NCBI GenBank assembly: GCA_958298945.1 | Contig: OY282610.1 | Coordinates: 30,764,167 to 30,828,166 of the forward strand | Reading direction: 5' to 3' | DNA from: Atherix ibis | Lineage: Eukaryota; Arthropoda; Insecta; Diptera; Athericidae | Length of the DNA: 64,000 nucleotides | Shown: positions 1 through 12,273 of the stretch, piece by piece | Layout: the number at the start of each line of letters is the position of its first letter | How positions within the stretch are numbered: the stretch's first letter is position 1 | Position numbers and translations under genes: made by a program | The notes under the pieces: model-generated | Database searches by the model: none | The model's input: only the letters and a program-made list of their open reading frames with translations | What the model was told of the DNA's origin: nothing

Positions 1-526
1 TTGTGTTTGGTGGGATTGCAAGGGTATTGTGTGTTTTGAACTCTTGAAACGCAATCAGACAATTACAGCAGAACGATATTTTCAGCAATTATCCAAATTG
101 AACATCGCCTTTCAAAAGGATAGACCAGAATTGGTAAACAGAAAAGGGGTAGTGTTTCATCACGACAACGCGCGACCACACGTGGCTGTAATGACCCAAT
201 ACAAGCTGAATTGGGACGTTATCAAGCAACCACCGTATTCTCCAGATCTTGCTCCTTCCGATTTCCATTTATTCCAATCACTGCAAAATTTTTTAAATGA
301 TAAAAAATTTGATACAATAGAGCAGGTAAAAACATCCCTTTCTACATATTTCGCATCAAAATCCAAGGAATTTTACACTAATGGTATTAATAAGTTGATA
401 GAAAGATGGGAGGCGGTTATAAGAACGGATGGAAATTATATAATTGATTAAATAAATAATACAAATCTTTAAAAAAATTGTTTAATTGTATATGCAAAAA
501 ATGGTCATTACTTTTGCACCAACCCA
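1..526 (+). mobile_element. Mariner element with Hsmar1/cecropia-like TIR, 3' part (cut by window edge)
   Basis: This is the 3' portion of a mariner-family DNA transposon. It carries the end of a transposase frame and then a terminal inverted repeat at about 502-526, ending in ATTACTTTTGCACCAACCC. The reverse complement of that string closely matches the well-known TIR of Hsmar1/cecropia-type mariners. A run of TA dinucleotides follows, consistent with insertion at TA. The left end and the first part of the transposase lie outside the window, so completeness cannot be judged. The subfamily assignment rests on the TIR and is an inference. Confidence 0.85.
2..451 (+). CDS. Mariner transposase, C-terminal part
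   Basis: This is the C-terminal part of the catalytic domain of a DDD mariner transposase, which cuts and joins DNA at TA sites in the nucleus. The frame is open from the window edge to a TAA at 449-451 (149 codons visible). It starts in the conserved VWWD stretch, so the ATG at 29 is internal and not a real start. Seen are the second acidic residue in HHDNARPHV and the third in SPDLAPSDFHLF, followed by the usual C-terminal tail. I count 31 residues between these aspartates; mariners normally have 34, so three residues appear to be missing in frame. That may make the enzyme inactive even though no stop interrupts the visible part. Confidence 0.88.
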   Translation, partial: CVWWDCKGIVCFELLKRNQTITAERYFQQLSKLNIAFQKDRPELVNRKGVVFHHDNARPHVAVMTQYKLNWDVIKQPPYSPDLAPSDFHLFQSLQNFLNDKKFDTIEQVKTSLSTYFASKSKEFYTNGINKLIERWEAVIRTDGNYIID

Positions 527-527
527 A

Positions 528-1383
528 TATATATATACGAGACGATATTTGCTCGCATATTTACCATCAAATATTGGTAAAGATTATTTCAAAGTCCAAA
601 TAACAAGAAAAAAAAATAACAAAACAAAAATTCAAAAAATATATTTAAAAATTATATTATAATTTTGTTGAAAATGAGGAAAATTTGGTAATTTTTTTTT
701 AACTCCATCGGAAAAAGGCGGATTCCTGACCTATTATTACTTACTTAATCCACCGACGCCACTGGTTTGTAAATAAAAAAAATTCATCGTTTACACATTA
801 TCTGATGGATGGGGTGGGCTGTGCACTGGGTAATGTTTCTTTGTTCTTTATAACAGTTTCGATTCCATTCGATTTAATTTCCATTATGAGGTGTATTTTT
901 TTCCTTTTTCTTCTCTCTATATTAATAGAATATTATCATGAAAAATACGAAACAAATAAGAAAAAACACAAACTGCTCTGTTTTTTATTTGTTTGTAGCA
1001 ATGCATTATTTTTTTAAGAAATGCATTCTTTTTTGAAAAAAAGGGAAAAAAAACACTCATCGACCTCTTGAGTTTTTTTCTTCTTCTTCTTCTCTTTTTT
1101 GTGCCTATAAAATTATCACAATTTTGATAGAATTGCATGAAACTCTAATTATTTCAAAGCAAAAAATTCCATTTTTTTTCTTTATTTTTTCAACAACAAA
1201 AAAATCTATTATAATTAAAAAGAGATGCATCAAAGTTTCATAGTATAAATAAATGCACTCACTATTCCCTAATAAAATACGAGTAGTTGAGATGTACGCT
1301 CACATAAATTACTCTGCACAACGAACAACACAAATGCCGAGGAAGGGGATTCGGAAGGGGAGTAGATTGTATAGAAGATCACA
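528..1383. other. AT-rich noncoding stretch
   Basis: Homopolymer-rich sequence with frames that encode only poly-F, poly-K or low-complexity peptides. No gene or repeat was recognised. Confidence 0.5.
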
Positions 1384-1545
1384 CGAATTGTTGTTGTTTT
1401 TTTTTCTCTCTCAACAATACTGGTGGAAAAAAATGACGAAAACTGTCGAATTGTTGTTGTTGTTTTTTTAGTCAACAATAATAGTGATGTGGGAAAAAGG
1501 ATGACCGTTCGAATTGTTGGTCTTTTTTCTCAGTAACTGATAAGC
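1384..1545. repeat. Degenerate 63-bp tandem repeat, about 2.5 copies
   Basis: The string CGAATTGTTG recurs at 1384, 1447 and 1510, exactly 63 bp apart each time. Between the hits are shared blocks: a T run, TCAACAATA, a GGTG/GATGTGG block, an A run and ATGACG/ATGACC. The copies have diverged by small substitutions. Confidence 0.75.
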
Positions 1546-2683
1546 GAGAAGTCCATTTATTCAGACAGGTCAGATAAGATAACTTTCACTTGCATTACAA
1601 CTCGTATAATATAAGTGGAATTTTATAATTTCCATTTTTAAGTACTTGTTATGTATTTAACAGTGGTGCATTTAACATACTGTGCCAATGCTTTTTATAT
1701 AATTGAATTGATTCATGGTATCATATTGTACAAATGGGTCTGTTCTTATTATTTTTTTTTCTCTCTCTTTTTAAAACATACAATATTTTTAAGATCTTCA
1801 TAAGTAGTATACTCTTCTCGTATGTACAAGTACGTACAAATGTACAATTACGTACATATGCACTTACAAGTGCAGATAAGAGTGTAGGCCTACAACCAGA
1901 TATCTGGACATATAGGCTTGTGAAAATGTACATGAACTGTACGATGCTGATGCATATTTTCAAGGTCTCTCTTCTTTACGATATAATACAACTCGTAATA
2001 ATAATATTGTACTATTTAATGTTCAGATGAAGTTATAATAATAATAATAATAATAAATGCATACATTCCCGTATATTTATTTTAATTATCTTAAAGTTGA
2101 TCATCTCCTTCCTGCATCTCTTTAGTTAACTTAATCAAACCGGTTGTTATCAAAAACTTGTCCAGTTCTGTTTATTTTCCAATTGAGATTCCAATTAAGA
2201 ATGCATTTATTTATATCCATCCACATATATACTCGTAATATCGAATGGAGAGACAGATTTGCTCTATAAAAATATAATTATTTGATATAAAGTGTGTATG
2301 TATTATGTTTAATAGATGGTCCTGAAAAATAAAAACAAATATTTGTTCAATATTTAATATCAAAAAAGATTTTTTTTAATTTTGTACTAATTAATTATAT
2401 TAATGATAATTAATTAAATTTATTGGAATTTTGGTTTTTCTTTCTTCTTCGGTTGATTTTTTATTGTTTGAATATTTTTTTGTTTAATTGGTCATATAGG
2501 AAATGATGGGAAGTATTCTATTACTCTTTTGGAAATACATACATAAATAGGTATGGCAATTTCTAAAAGAGTATTTGATATGCCATAAAATAGTAATTCC
2601 TTATATTTATTATCATCGTGATCATTAACGACTTAATCAAAAATGTCCGAACGACCTGGCATCTTCCTGTTTGACATACTGGT
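1546..2683. other. AT-rich noncoding stretch with simple repeats
   Basis: It contains a cluster of GTAC/TGTACA motifs at about 1818-1860 and a (TAA)n microsatellite at about 2034-2056. No coding evidence is present; the 98- and 80-residue frames on opposite strands over 1721-2030 are low-complexity shadows of each other. Confidence 0.5.
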
Positions 2684-3010
2684 TTACAAGTAGGGACCAT
2701 AAATGGAGTCACTGCAGGCATTCCTAGCAAGATTTTTCTTATCTATACGGATTATATGTCCAGCCCACCAAAGCTTATTGATTTTAATTTTGTCCACAAT
2801 TGGGCGGTCACAGTAATGCTCCAGGATTTCGTCATTAAATAGTATCCGGAAATGTCCATCCTCATTTAGGAAGACAACATTTTTTCGAAGGATGCCCCTA
2901 TCAAATGTAGATAAGAGTTTGAAATGGTTTTTGCTCAGAACCTAAGTTTATGAGGACAGTTTTTGATGTTTTGGTCAGAATTTTTGAACGAAATAATTTA
3001 GACTGACTGA
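2684..3010 (-). pseudogene. Non-LTR retrotransposon reverse transcriptase, C-terminal relic
   Basis: On the minus strand this encodes the region after the RT active site of a LINE polyprotein. A block resembling KTLI-PVLLYGSETW reads here as KTVLINLGSE (about 2945-3010). One frameshift then leads into FKLLSTFDRGILRKN, and further on into KIKINKLWWAGHIIRID, which fits the common (R/K)LRWAGHVxRM motif of these elements. The frame ends at a TAA at 2684-2686. With a frameshift and no upstream RT domain it cannot be functional. The LINE clade is not determined. Confidence 0.72.
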
Positions 3011-3252
3011 AATTGGCTCTGTTAGCTGTTATGTATTGTATTAAATAGCCAAGTAGAAATATATTTCTAGGTGTTGATGAATAGTCAAGTAGAAAAAAGA
3101 GAGGAGCTGGGACACTAAAAATTGTGGTAGCCAAAAATTGTGTGGGGTGGAGCGGTGTTCCAAATTCACATCAATAGTGACATCACACAAATATAATTTA
3201 AAAAAAAGTCATTCCAGAATGCACACATTTTTATTTGAAGACATTTGAAGGT

Positions 3253-3312
3253 GTTAAGTTCTTCAATGAAGAAAGGGGGGGGGGGAGGGTTAAGTTCTTC
3301 AATGAAGAAAGG
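3253..3312. repeat. 36-bp direct duplication with G tract
   Basis: GTTAAGTTCTTCAATGAAG begins at 3253 and again at about 3289. A run of more than ten G (about 3275-3288, one A break after it) sits between the copies. It may be unstable at the DNA level. No function is visible. Confidence 0.75.
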
Positions 3313-3419
3313 GTAAATCTTCTGCCAATGTTAGCCTTAACAACGACCGGAAATTATCCGATTTTTTTAACAAAATAAAAGTTTTTTTTTCAAAAATGGC
3401 TAGAAATTCATCTTCTCAA

Positions 3420-3890
3420 ATTAGGCGTATTTGCATCTCTCTGGATCGGTGAATAAAAAAAAATGGTCATTACGGAGCTATAATCCACAAATTATTCACG
3501 AGGAACCTTTATATTCCGAAAAACGTACAGTTTGATGTGGCTTATAGCATGGTGGTATCATCGGTTACTATTTTTTTTTCACAATGAGGAATGAGTTGCC
3601 CTTACTATCTGAATTGGAAGCTATTTATTAAACGAATATGGGGATTCAACAAAACAGCGCTACATGCCACACATCCTATACCACAATCAATTTGACGAGT
3701 CTATGAAGATGTAAAATGGCTTCCGAGAAGTTGTGCTTTAACACCTTTGGACTTCTTCTTGTAGGGTGAAGTAAGTCCGGATTAATTGTAAAAAGGTGGT
3801 TGAAAATTGGAACCACCGTATTCGGTGCTGTAAATGAGACAGAGGCAACCATTTAAGTGATATTATTTTCACAGCATAATTGCATCGATT
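3420..3890 (+). pseudogene. Rosa-like mariner transposase relic
   Basis: Broken frames on the plus strand spell the middle of an IS630-Tc1-mariner transposase of the type with VNKQN, EEPLYPEK-TVWCG, GGIIGPYFF and PPRSCDLTPLD blocks. Here they read GSVNKKKWSLRSYNPQ, then EEPLYSEKRTV, then HGGIIGYYFF, with remnants of ATCHTS and of CALTPLDFFL near 3660-3770. Stops and frameshifts lie between all blocks. No TIR was recognised. Full-length 60415-61564 is the best-preserved relative in this window. The subfamily name is tentative. Confidence 0.7.
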
Positions 3891-5469
3891 ATACTTCAAA
3901 ATAAAAACAAAAAAAAAATACATATTACTCTACCACATTTCCTTTTTGTTATATTTGAGATAAAAAACATACTGCTCTTATTAAAAAACCCTTTATAAAA
4001 AAACCAAATTAATCAGCAAATAAAATTAAAATTTGTGGGAATTGGTAATGTTTTTGAATAGTATACAAGATAAAATTTGGTTAATAAAAAAAAGTTAAAA
4101 TTGATTTGATACAGTTAAAAAAAAAGACAAACCTCCAAGGACCCAAAATAAGGTACCAACGAAAGAGAAAGAAAAATTTTGTTGGAGGGTACCGATGACA
4201 GTTGTTGATGTCTTTCTAGGCCATTTACCCAAAATCTTTTATGGTACACTCCTAGGTCAATTGTTTGGTGGGAAGCCTATATATGCTATGCCAACAACGA
4301 CTACCGTTTCCAGCGCATCCTCAAACAGATTCTTCCGGCCGAGAAATCAGAAATCCAAGATAATTTTATTGTCGAAATAACTTTTTTTTATTAAATTGCT
4401 TTTTAATTTAATTTTATTTACTTATACATTTTATTTAAACATTTAATTATCTCAAAATTAAATTAATTTTTTAAAAAAATATTAAATTATTTGCTTTTGA
4501 TTAAGAAAGAGTATATTTTTTCTTATGTTAACAATATTCTAACACAATTTTTTATTCTATTTAAAGTCTTTAATTTTAAAGTAACCAAAAAATTCATTTT
4601 GCTTAGTTGCTGTCGATAAAGCATAATTAAGTTAGCTAATTCGGTTTAAGATATTTGTCTTTTCTTATTTGATTGATGTACAAATGCAGGATTTTTTGCT
4701 GTGGACAAAACCAAAAATATGTTTGCTTACAGACACAACTTAAAAATTTTGCTCTTCTAGAATTGCTTATAATGATTTGTATTTGGGAAGAAAAGTTACG
4801 GTACTGAAATTAATGCGGAATTCTTCTCAATAAAGCTTGTTTGTTAGTCCCATCTAGATGTCAAGATTCCAACACGCCCAGGACCTACGTTTTGTATTTG
4901 TTGTGCGTTCCGATGTGTCATCAAATTTTGTGCTGAGATTCGTGAATCAACGAGTTTGACTTACTAAATGTTTCAACGAACCTATAGGGAACATCCCTTT
5001 TGATTACCGTTAAAGAATTTTGGACGGCCAACAAGCAGTGGATAATGAACCGTGGGCAACATCGAAAACTAATTAAAAAGGTGAAACTAGTGAGGGCTTC
5101 TGTTAGGTTCATCTACCATAATTTGGATGCGCCACCATGTGTCACACGATCAAATCAACGAATTATTGTTGGAAAAAAGGATCAAAGATCAAAGAACTCT
5201 TAAAAGTACATCATCTTCCTAAATTGAAGCCTATTACCAAGATACTTTTATATGATCTTACATTAAAAATTTCCTTCCAGAAACACTGTACCGAGTTATC
5301 CATTTAAAGGTTTGGAAAGTACAGCCCTATTATTTGATAGATTAAAAATGCATATGCTACTCAAAAATTTTTATTTTATTTTAATATTAACCATTTTATA
5401 TTATATAAATTGTTTAGTTACTTAACGATGCGTAAAAGTATGTAGATTGAGTGCTGGGACAACAGGCTT
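3891..5469. other. AT-rich stretch with two unassigned ORFs
   Basis: Mostly noncoding. Frames at 4195-4380 (61 codons, +) and 5000-5203 (67 codons, +) lie in less AT-rich pockets. The second contains VRASVRFIYHNLDAPP, faintly like the segment ahead of the GSETW block of non-LTR elements, too weak to assign. Neither has splice or expression signals that I can support. Confidence 0.35.
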
Positions 5470-5860
5470 TGAATTATGATTTTTCGAACACGATGAAAAT
5501 TATTTTTTGCTCGGTGGAAGCGTCAATAAGCAAAATTGACATATATGAGATTCCTACAAATGACTGTGTAGTATGGATTTTGGTCTGAAGGTGCCTTTGG
5601 CCCATACTTCTTTGGAAATGAAGAAGGAATAACTGTTACCATCAATTCTGAGTGCTATGACCGCATGGTTATTGTTATGCAAAAAGATCCTAGAGCGCAT
5701 AACTTTATCCATCAAAGTATTATCAAGGATCTGAGGCGATTCCAGTTGAAGCCTTTCATAACTGCTATGAATAGTGGAAAAAAATACCATCGTCAATGTA
5801 TAACTACCTAACAGAATACCTTGAATTCGTTTTTTAAAATCATAAATCTGCCAAGTAGTG
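5470..5860 (+). pseudogene. Chimeric mariner relic (rosa-like front, DD34D tail)
   Basis: The first part (about 5475-5690) reads as a rosa-like transposase: HDENYFLLGGSVNKQN with the first catalytic aspartate, then FWSEGAFGPYFFGNEEG and an INSECYDRM block matching the usual VNGERYR. From about 5725 the reading changes to the C-terminal tail of a different, DD34D 'FFLFP' mariner: EAIPVEAFHNCYE, a stop, WKK, then a frameshift into YHRQC and finally EYLEF. Two unrelated relics therefore appear joined, by deletion or nested insertion. The long minus-strand frame over 5554-5913 is the antisense shadow. Confidence 0.6.
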
Positions 5861-8800
5861 CTGAAAACTGAATCTTCCAAAATAAGGTATGCTCCATCAC
5901 AGTTAGTATCCACTTTTATATAAATTTTAATGGCTATAAGCTCCGTGCGGTCATAATTCTTCAGTAAATGTGCTTATATTTTTAAGTGAACTTTAATTAT
6001 AAAATTACTGTTTAATAATTAGTACAATGATATGCCAAAATTTAAAGATTTATTCCAAAAAAAAAAAAAAAAAAAATTACCTTTTAAGGACATAAATTTG
6101 CTTTCATTTTGATATATACTTCTTGATTTTCTCTTATGAAAAATAATCGTGTATCCTGAGGATCATTTCCTGCTTGATCAAATTTCAATGTCTATTATAT
6201 TAAAAATATTTTTTAAAGTTGAAATTTTCTCAAAAAATTCTGAAAAATTACAAAAAATCCACACAAAAAAATGATTCCAGCTAATTTGTTTATTTTTTAT
6301 TTAGAATAATATGTTTATGATCATTTGTATGGTTGGATTTATATGTATGGTAAAAATTTTCAACACATAAAATTATTAATTCATATTTATCTGTGGATTG
6401 GAAATATTTTTCATTTGCATATGGCAGACTGTGTTTTGCCGAGTACAGAAGTATTTAAATATATGCGAACGGACATTTTAGTTTTTATATTATATTAATA
6501 AATACTTTCTAATTTAAATGTTCTCCCTTCAATTATTATATATATTTGATCCAAATATGCCCTAAACTAAATTAGCTCTTATTTTACTAGACGAACTTTA
6601 CAAATTCTTCTTATTTTCATAAAAATTTTATTATTACGAAATTTTCATGAAAATAATAAAAATTTGCTCCCGATTGAGCAAAAATATTTTTACTTTTAAT
6701 TGCTATCTTCTTGTTTTTTAGGTTATATTATTGTTTGAAATTTATTTTAAATAATATTTCCCCATTTATATTTTATGAAAAAGAAGCTGAAAATTTTTTA
6801 TAGAAAAAAAGTTCATAGAAATTCACGAAAGTCTTTAAAATATATTTTTAAAAAATTAGAATCACTGCAATAAAAAAATGCCCCTTAATTAAACTATTCA
6901 AAATAATCATCTATATAACTAATCTAATTTATTTATTTATTTTTCTTTTTTAAATGAAAATAAAGTTAACTTCTATGAACTTACGAATTTTTTTGTTGAA
7001 TGAATACTTAGTATCATAAAAGTATGACATAATTTTATTGATAAAAGCAAAAAATTAATTTTTTTCTTAGTACCTAGAAAATAACATATATTGTTTATTA
7101 GCCAATATTTAAAAAAAAAAATTTTGATAAGGGATTTGTTTTTATTTTTGATAAGAATAATTTGTGTATGAACAAATTAATATGAAAACTACTGTCAGTA
7201 CACTATCCTATCAAGAAAAAAACTAAAATAAAAAAAATATTATAAAACAAATAAAAATAGAGTAAATAAAAGCGCTATATAGTCTCATGGTTGGTCAAAA
7301 GCTACACTATGTAATACTAAATAAATAAAATCAAAAAAAAAAAACTGGGGTGTCTGTAATAGTTTCACTTTATCTCATTTTGAATATTTAAAGCTCTGAC
7401 ATAATATGAGCATGTGAACATATGATGACGTATTGACCTAAAGTTTTGTTAATCCCAAAACGAAAAGAAATGTATCTCATTCAAATAATGTATGCTCTTA
7501 ATTATAAATTTATAAGTATATTAGTAATTATAAGCTGGATCTAAAGAGAAAATCTAATTTCAATATTTATTAATTCGATTGATGATTATTTGAGCAAAAG
7601 AGAAACACAGAAAATGCGAAGAGAAAGGTTTGGTGAAATACGATTCACCAAAATAAAGATGGTGACAGTTTGAAGATCCTCTTTGCCATAGAGTCAATTA
7701 TTGAAGGTAAAAAAAAAACTGTAATTTAGTAGCGCGATAAATGCATTCTATTAGTGTTTGTGAATGAAATTGGATAAATTCAAAAGAAAACATTAAACGG
7801 AGATAAAGAGAGAGAAAAAGAAAGACATTATGTAGAATAAATTTCGGTAGAAGTCGGTAAAGGAGGCAGGGGATATAAAAAGACCTTTGAATTGAAAGCA
7901 AGACATTCAACTTGAAAACTGTGCCATTGAAAGAAAAGCCCAAAGCTAAGTTCATACAGTTTGACCCAATTTCGGTTTACCTTTCCACGAGCGCGCACCT
8001 CCATGACTTTGCACCGTTTACATGCCCAACATTAATTAACACCGTGAGCGCAATCGATTTCCTCCATTTTCTTTGATTTTCTTTTCATCCATTTCGGAAA
8101 AGGTGAAGAAATCGAAAAGATAAAAAGCTATAGAAAAAAAAACTCGTAATAATGATAATAATAATAATGACAAAAGAGAAGTGAATGAAGAAGAAGAGAT
8201 GCAAGATTACCTGATGTTGTTACCTGGCAAAATGAATGCAAAGAGAAATTTCACCTTAACTGATTTGTATGGTATTAATTTTGGCTGAGGTAATTAGGAA
8301 TAAACGAATTAAATAATTTCAAAAGCATAACAAACAAAAAAAGAACCATAATAAAAAAAACACGAACCAGCAAACAAACGGACTGATCGAAAAATGTGGT
8401 GAAATTTTTCTTTTAATTAATTACAATTTACTCAATTTTTTTTGTTTTTAGTTTGGTTAACATTTTAGTTTCTATATAATTTTCAAATTCAGGTCAAAAA
8501 GAATTCTTAAAAAAAATTTCCTTTTTTTTTTTTAATAAATATTGTTTCCTTTTTTTTTAAAATTCACCACGAATGGTGAAACTAAAAATCAAATTTAATT
8601 TTATATTTATGATCAATATATATAATATTTTAATATTTAATTAATATTAGAAAACAATATTTAAAAATATACTAAATTTAAGAAATTTTAAAATCTAAAA
8701 CTTGAACAAACTTGAACAGTTAAATAAAATATTTCAGATTTTGAAATATATTTTTTAGGTGAAACCTTTCAAACATTTTAATATATTTTTTGTTTTTTTA

Positions 8801-9369
8801 AATTAAAGTAATTTTTTGTTTTTTAAAGTAAAATTTTTGTACTATTATAATAAAATTATGCAAAAATATATTAATAGCGTGAAAATAGAAAAACATATCT
8901 TCCTAAAGTTCTTTATTGTACAAAAAACTGCAATTTAAAGTTAATTAATTATATATTAATGAAAAAATTTAATGTACTTTAGAAATTTTCTTTACTTTAT
9001 GTTATATTAAAAAGTGCAGCTTTCTTTCTTAAAAAAACTTTTGACTGACTTTCTGTTCAACAAAAAACATATGGTCAGATTTTTTTTAAGTCACAAAATT
9101 GATTGGAAAATTTTTAGCTTCTCCTTTTTGTTATAGAAAATTTTGTTTCTCTGTAATTTTCATATTCAATTTTTTTTTAAATTATTAACTGAAAATAAAA
9201 TGAAAATCATTACAAAACTTATTTACACTAGTTATTCATAAAGTATTATTTAGAAAATAATTATAATAATAGTGACAAGTGATATTGGGTAATATTCCTT
9301 CTAATTCATATAATAATTCAAAAAATTTTCTTTTATTAATTTTTAATAACTAATTCTAATTTATAAATT
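5861..9369. other. AT-rich noncoding stretch
   Basis: Homopolymer runs and A/T-only words dominate. A slightly less AT-rich patch lies at about 7960-8100, without an open frame of note. No TE, RNA or gene was recognised. Confidence 0.5.
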
Positions 9370-10860
9370 CAATAAAAATTTTCCTTTAAAAGAGTTTTTG
9401 TAAAAATTTTTGTTTTACAAAAATTTTTGTTTTACAGAAAGAATTTTCCTTAAAAAATTTCCCTATTAAAATTTTCCTGTTAAAATTTTCCTTTAAACAT
9501 TTTTTTAAGAAAATTTTCTTTAAAAATTGTCGTTAATAAATTTTACTTTAAAAATTTTTTAATGAAAATTTTCTTTGCAAATTTTCCTGAAAAAATTTCT
9601 TTCAAATATTTTTTTTTAAACATTTTCCTTTAAAAATTTCTATTCAAAATTTTCCTATAAAAATTTCCGGAAAAAATTTTTCTTTACATATTTTACTTTA
9701 AACATTTTACTTTGAACATTTTTTATTAAAAATTTTCTTTTAAAATTTTCCAGTAAAATGTTCTTTTAAAACACTTTTTTTTTAATTTTCCTTTCAACAT
9801 TTTCCTTTAAACATTCAACTGTAAAAAATTCCCTTTTAAAATTTTCCATTAAAAATTTTCCTGGTAAAGTTTTCCTTTAAACATTTTTTTAAAGAAATTT
9901 TTTTTTTAAAAGTTTTCTTCTAAACATTTTCCTTTGAATTTCTTTAAAAAAATTTTCTTTAAAAATGTTCCTTTAAAATTTTTTCTTTAAACATTTTCCT
10001 TAAATATTTTGCTATATTTTTCTTTAAAAATTTTCCTTTAAAAATTTCCCTTTAAAAACTTTCCTTTAAAAATTTCTTTTATAAATTTTTCTTTAAACTT
10101 TTTCTTTAAAAATTTTCCTTTAAAAATTTCCCTTTAAAAATTTTCCTTTCAAAATTTCTTTTATAAATTTTTCTTTAATTTTTTTCTTTTAAAAATTTTC
10201 GTCTAAACATTTTACTTTAAACATTTTCCTTTGAACATTTTTCTTAAAAGTTTTCCTGTACAAATTTTTCTTTAGAAATGTTCTGTTAAAAATTTTCCTT
10301 TCAAAATTTCTTTTATAAATTTTTCTTTGAACTTTTTCTTTTAAAAATTTTCGTCTAAACATTTTACTTTAAACATTTTCCTTTGAACATTTTTTAATGA
10401 ACATATTTTTTTTAAAAGCTTTAGAAATGTTCTGTTAAAAATTTTCCTTTAAAAATTTTTTTTAAACATTTTCTTTTAAAAATTTTGTTATGAAAATTTT
10501 CCTGTAAAAATTTTCCTTTGAAAATTTTTATTAAAAATTTTTATTTAAAAATTTTTCTTTAAAAATTTCTTTTAAATATTTTCGTTTCAACATTTTTTTT
10601 AAAAATTTTGCTATACCAATTTTCCTTTAAAAGTTCTTCATTAAAAATATTCCTTTAAAAATTTTCCTTTATAAATTTTCCCTCAAGAAGTATCCTTTAA
10701 AAATGTTCCTTTAAAAATTTTCCCTTAAATATTTTCCTTTAAAAATTTTCCGTTCGAAATTTTCCTGTAAAACTTTTCCTTTAAATATTTTCCCTTCAAA
10801 ATTTCCCGTCAAAAATTTTTCTTTAAAAATTTTCTTTTAAAAATGTTTCTATAAAAATAT
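9370..10860. repeat. Degenerate minisatellite, consensus near TTTAAAAATTTTCC
   Basis: About 1.5 kb consists of diverged copies of a roughly 13-15-bp unit, TTTAAAAATTTTCC, with variants such as TTTAAACATTTTCC and TTTAAAAATTTCTT. On this strand the C pairs sit almost always after a T run, so the array is strongly strand-asymmetric. Longer words recur as well: a block beginning TTTCGTCTAAACATTTTAC appears near 10200 and again near 10350, hinting at higher-order duplication. Confidence 0.85.
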
Positions 10861-11229
10861 TTATATACAAATTTTCTATAGTTTATATAAAAAGTTAGCA
10901 TTGAAAATTACCAATGCATTATTGCTAGAATAATGCAAAAATTTACAATATTTAAAAGATTCACTTTGTTTGTATAATATTGAGAGAAAAAAAATTATTA
11001 AAAAGAGTGGAAAATTTTTTAAAATATGAAATTTAGTAATATCAATGTTAGTAATATGAAGTGCATTAAAATTATTGAGAAAAGAAATTTTTCGAGAAAG
11101 GTGAGATGGATGAAAACAGTAGAAAGCAACTAAAACTGATATACAACGATTAAGAGCATTAGAGTTTCGATAGAGAAAGAGACGACCTGTCTTTGGTGAA
11201 CGAAGTTGCTGGTTTAACATTGGATGAGG
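10861..11229. other. AT-rich spacer
   Basis: A 114-codon minus-strand frame covers 10876-11220. It has no recognisable domain and is composition-driven; I do not call it a gene. Confidence 0.35.
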
Positions 11230-11720
11230 CAGAAGTGGAGCGCAGGTTGAACGGTATGCTGTGTCTAATAGTTAGTAGTAACAAACAAGAAGAAAGTCGT
11301 TGAGAAAGAGTTGTTGCAGTAATATTTGTTACATGATTCCTTTCTCCAGCAGTATCGTTGACCGCGATTTCTCTTCAAACAACAGCAAAACAACAACTGG
11401 TAATAGCCCCCATAATTATGGGCAGAAGGGAGGTATGGTGACTAGGCAATTGGGGGAGAAACATTTGAAGGTGCTAGAAGAACAACCAGTAATCGGTAAA
11501 TTGCTGTACTCTTCTCGACCAGAGGAGTAAGGGAGTAATTTTTGCGGTAACAAGCAAAACAGTACTACCTCTTCATAATCATAACTGCAAGTCGGTTATT
11601 CATGCCGTTACCTCTTTCCTTCCTCGCACGCTGGCTCAGAGGAATGTAATACTTACAATATGAAATCATCGAATTTTCTGCCCACTTTGAAAGGAAGGTA
11701 GTAATGGCCGTGATCATTGC
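11230..11720 (+). other. Less AT-rich island with 76-codon ORF
   Basis: Base composition changes sharply from the surroundings. A frame at 11300-11530 encodes 76 residues. From about residue 16 it reads SSSIVDRDFSSNNSKTT and further on GQKGGMVTRQLGEKHLKVLE, ending in a TAA. A plausible splice acceptor (TTCCTTTCTCCAG) ends at about 11351, so a terminal exon starting there is possible. The family is not recognised, and no matching donor exon was found. It could equally be a noncoding or regulatory island. Confidence 0.3.
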
Positions 11721-12273
11721 AGAGGAACTATGTAATAGTTAGCAAGATGGAACAAATTGTAGATATTTTTATTGTTCATTTTATTCAATTTTGCCTTCGC
11801 CTTCACCTTAACCTCCATATAGACACTATCGAAGGATTTATTTACATAAATATGAATTGAGATTATAAATGCAAATATATACAGCCAAATATTGTAGTTA
11901 ACTGTAGACTTATAATTCCATTGATCAAATCAAATATGGATGTTTGGGAAACCATTTCTTTTAAAACTGTTTCAAAATTTTCAAAAGATTTACGTATGGA
12001 ATTTTTCTTTAAAAAAAAAATCGATTTTATAATTTTCTTACCTCATTAATTAATTCAATTATTTAACAAATTACTAATTAAAAATGCATTTTGCAGCAAT
12101 GGTACGTGTGCGTGTAATATGTATTGATGTTGAGTTTGAATCCAGCTAGGAACACAGCTCAAAATAACAATAAGTAAAAATATAAAGTCAATATTACGCA
12201 ATTTTCATTTACACTAAAATAGTCGATTAATTGTTATTTGACTGGGTTTTTCTTTAAAATACTAAATTTAATA
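11721..12273. other. AT-rich spacer
   Basis: No gene, RNA or repeat was recognised. Confidence 0.45.

Noticed and set aside
4195..4380. 61-codon ORF with VFLGHLPKIFYGTLLGQLFG
   Set aside because: The composition is coding-like, but no family, splice sites or repeat match could be supported.
5000..5203. Possible LINE fragment (VRASVRFIYHNLDAPP)
   Set aside because: The similarity covers about 16 residues, and the expected following GSETW-like block is not found.
5554..5913. 119-codon minus-strand ORF
   Set aside because: It is the antisense of the mariner relic on the plus strand, whose blocks (NKQN, FWSEGAFGPYFF) are recognisable; the minus reading has no known domain.
10876..11220. 114-codon minus-strand ORF next to the minisatellite
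   Set aside because: No domain, no start or splice context, and a composition like the neighbouring noncoding DNA.
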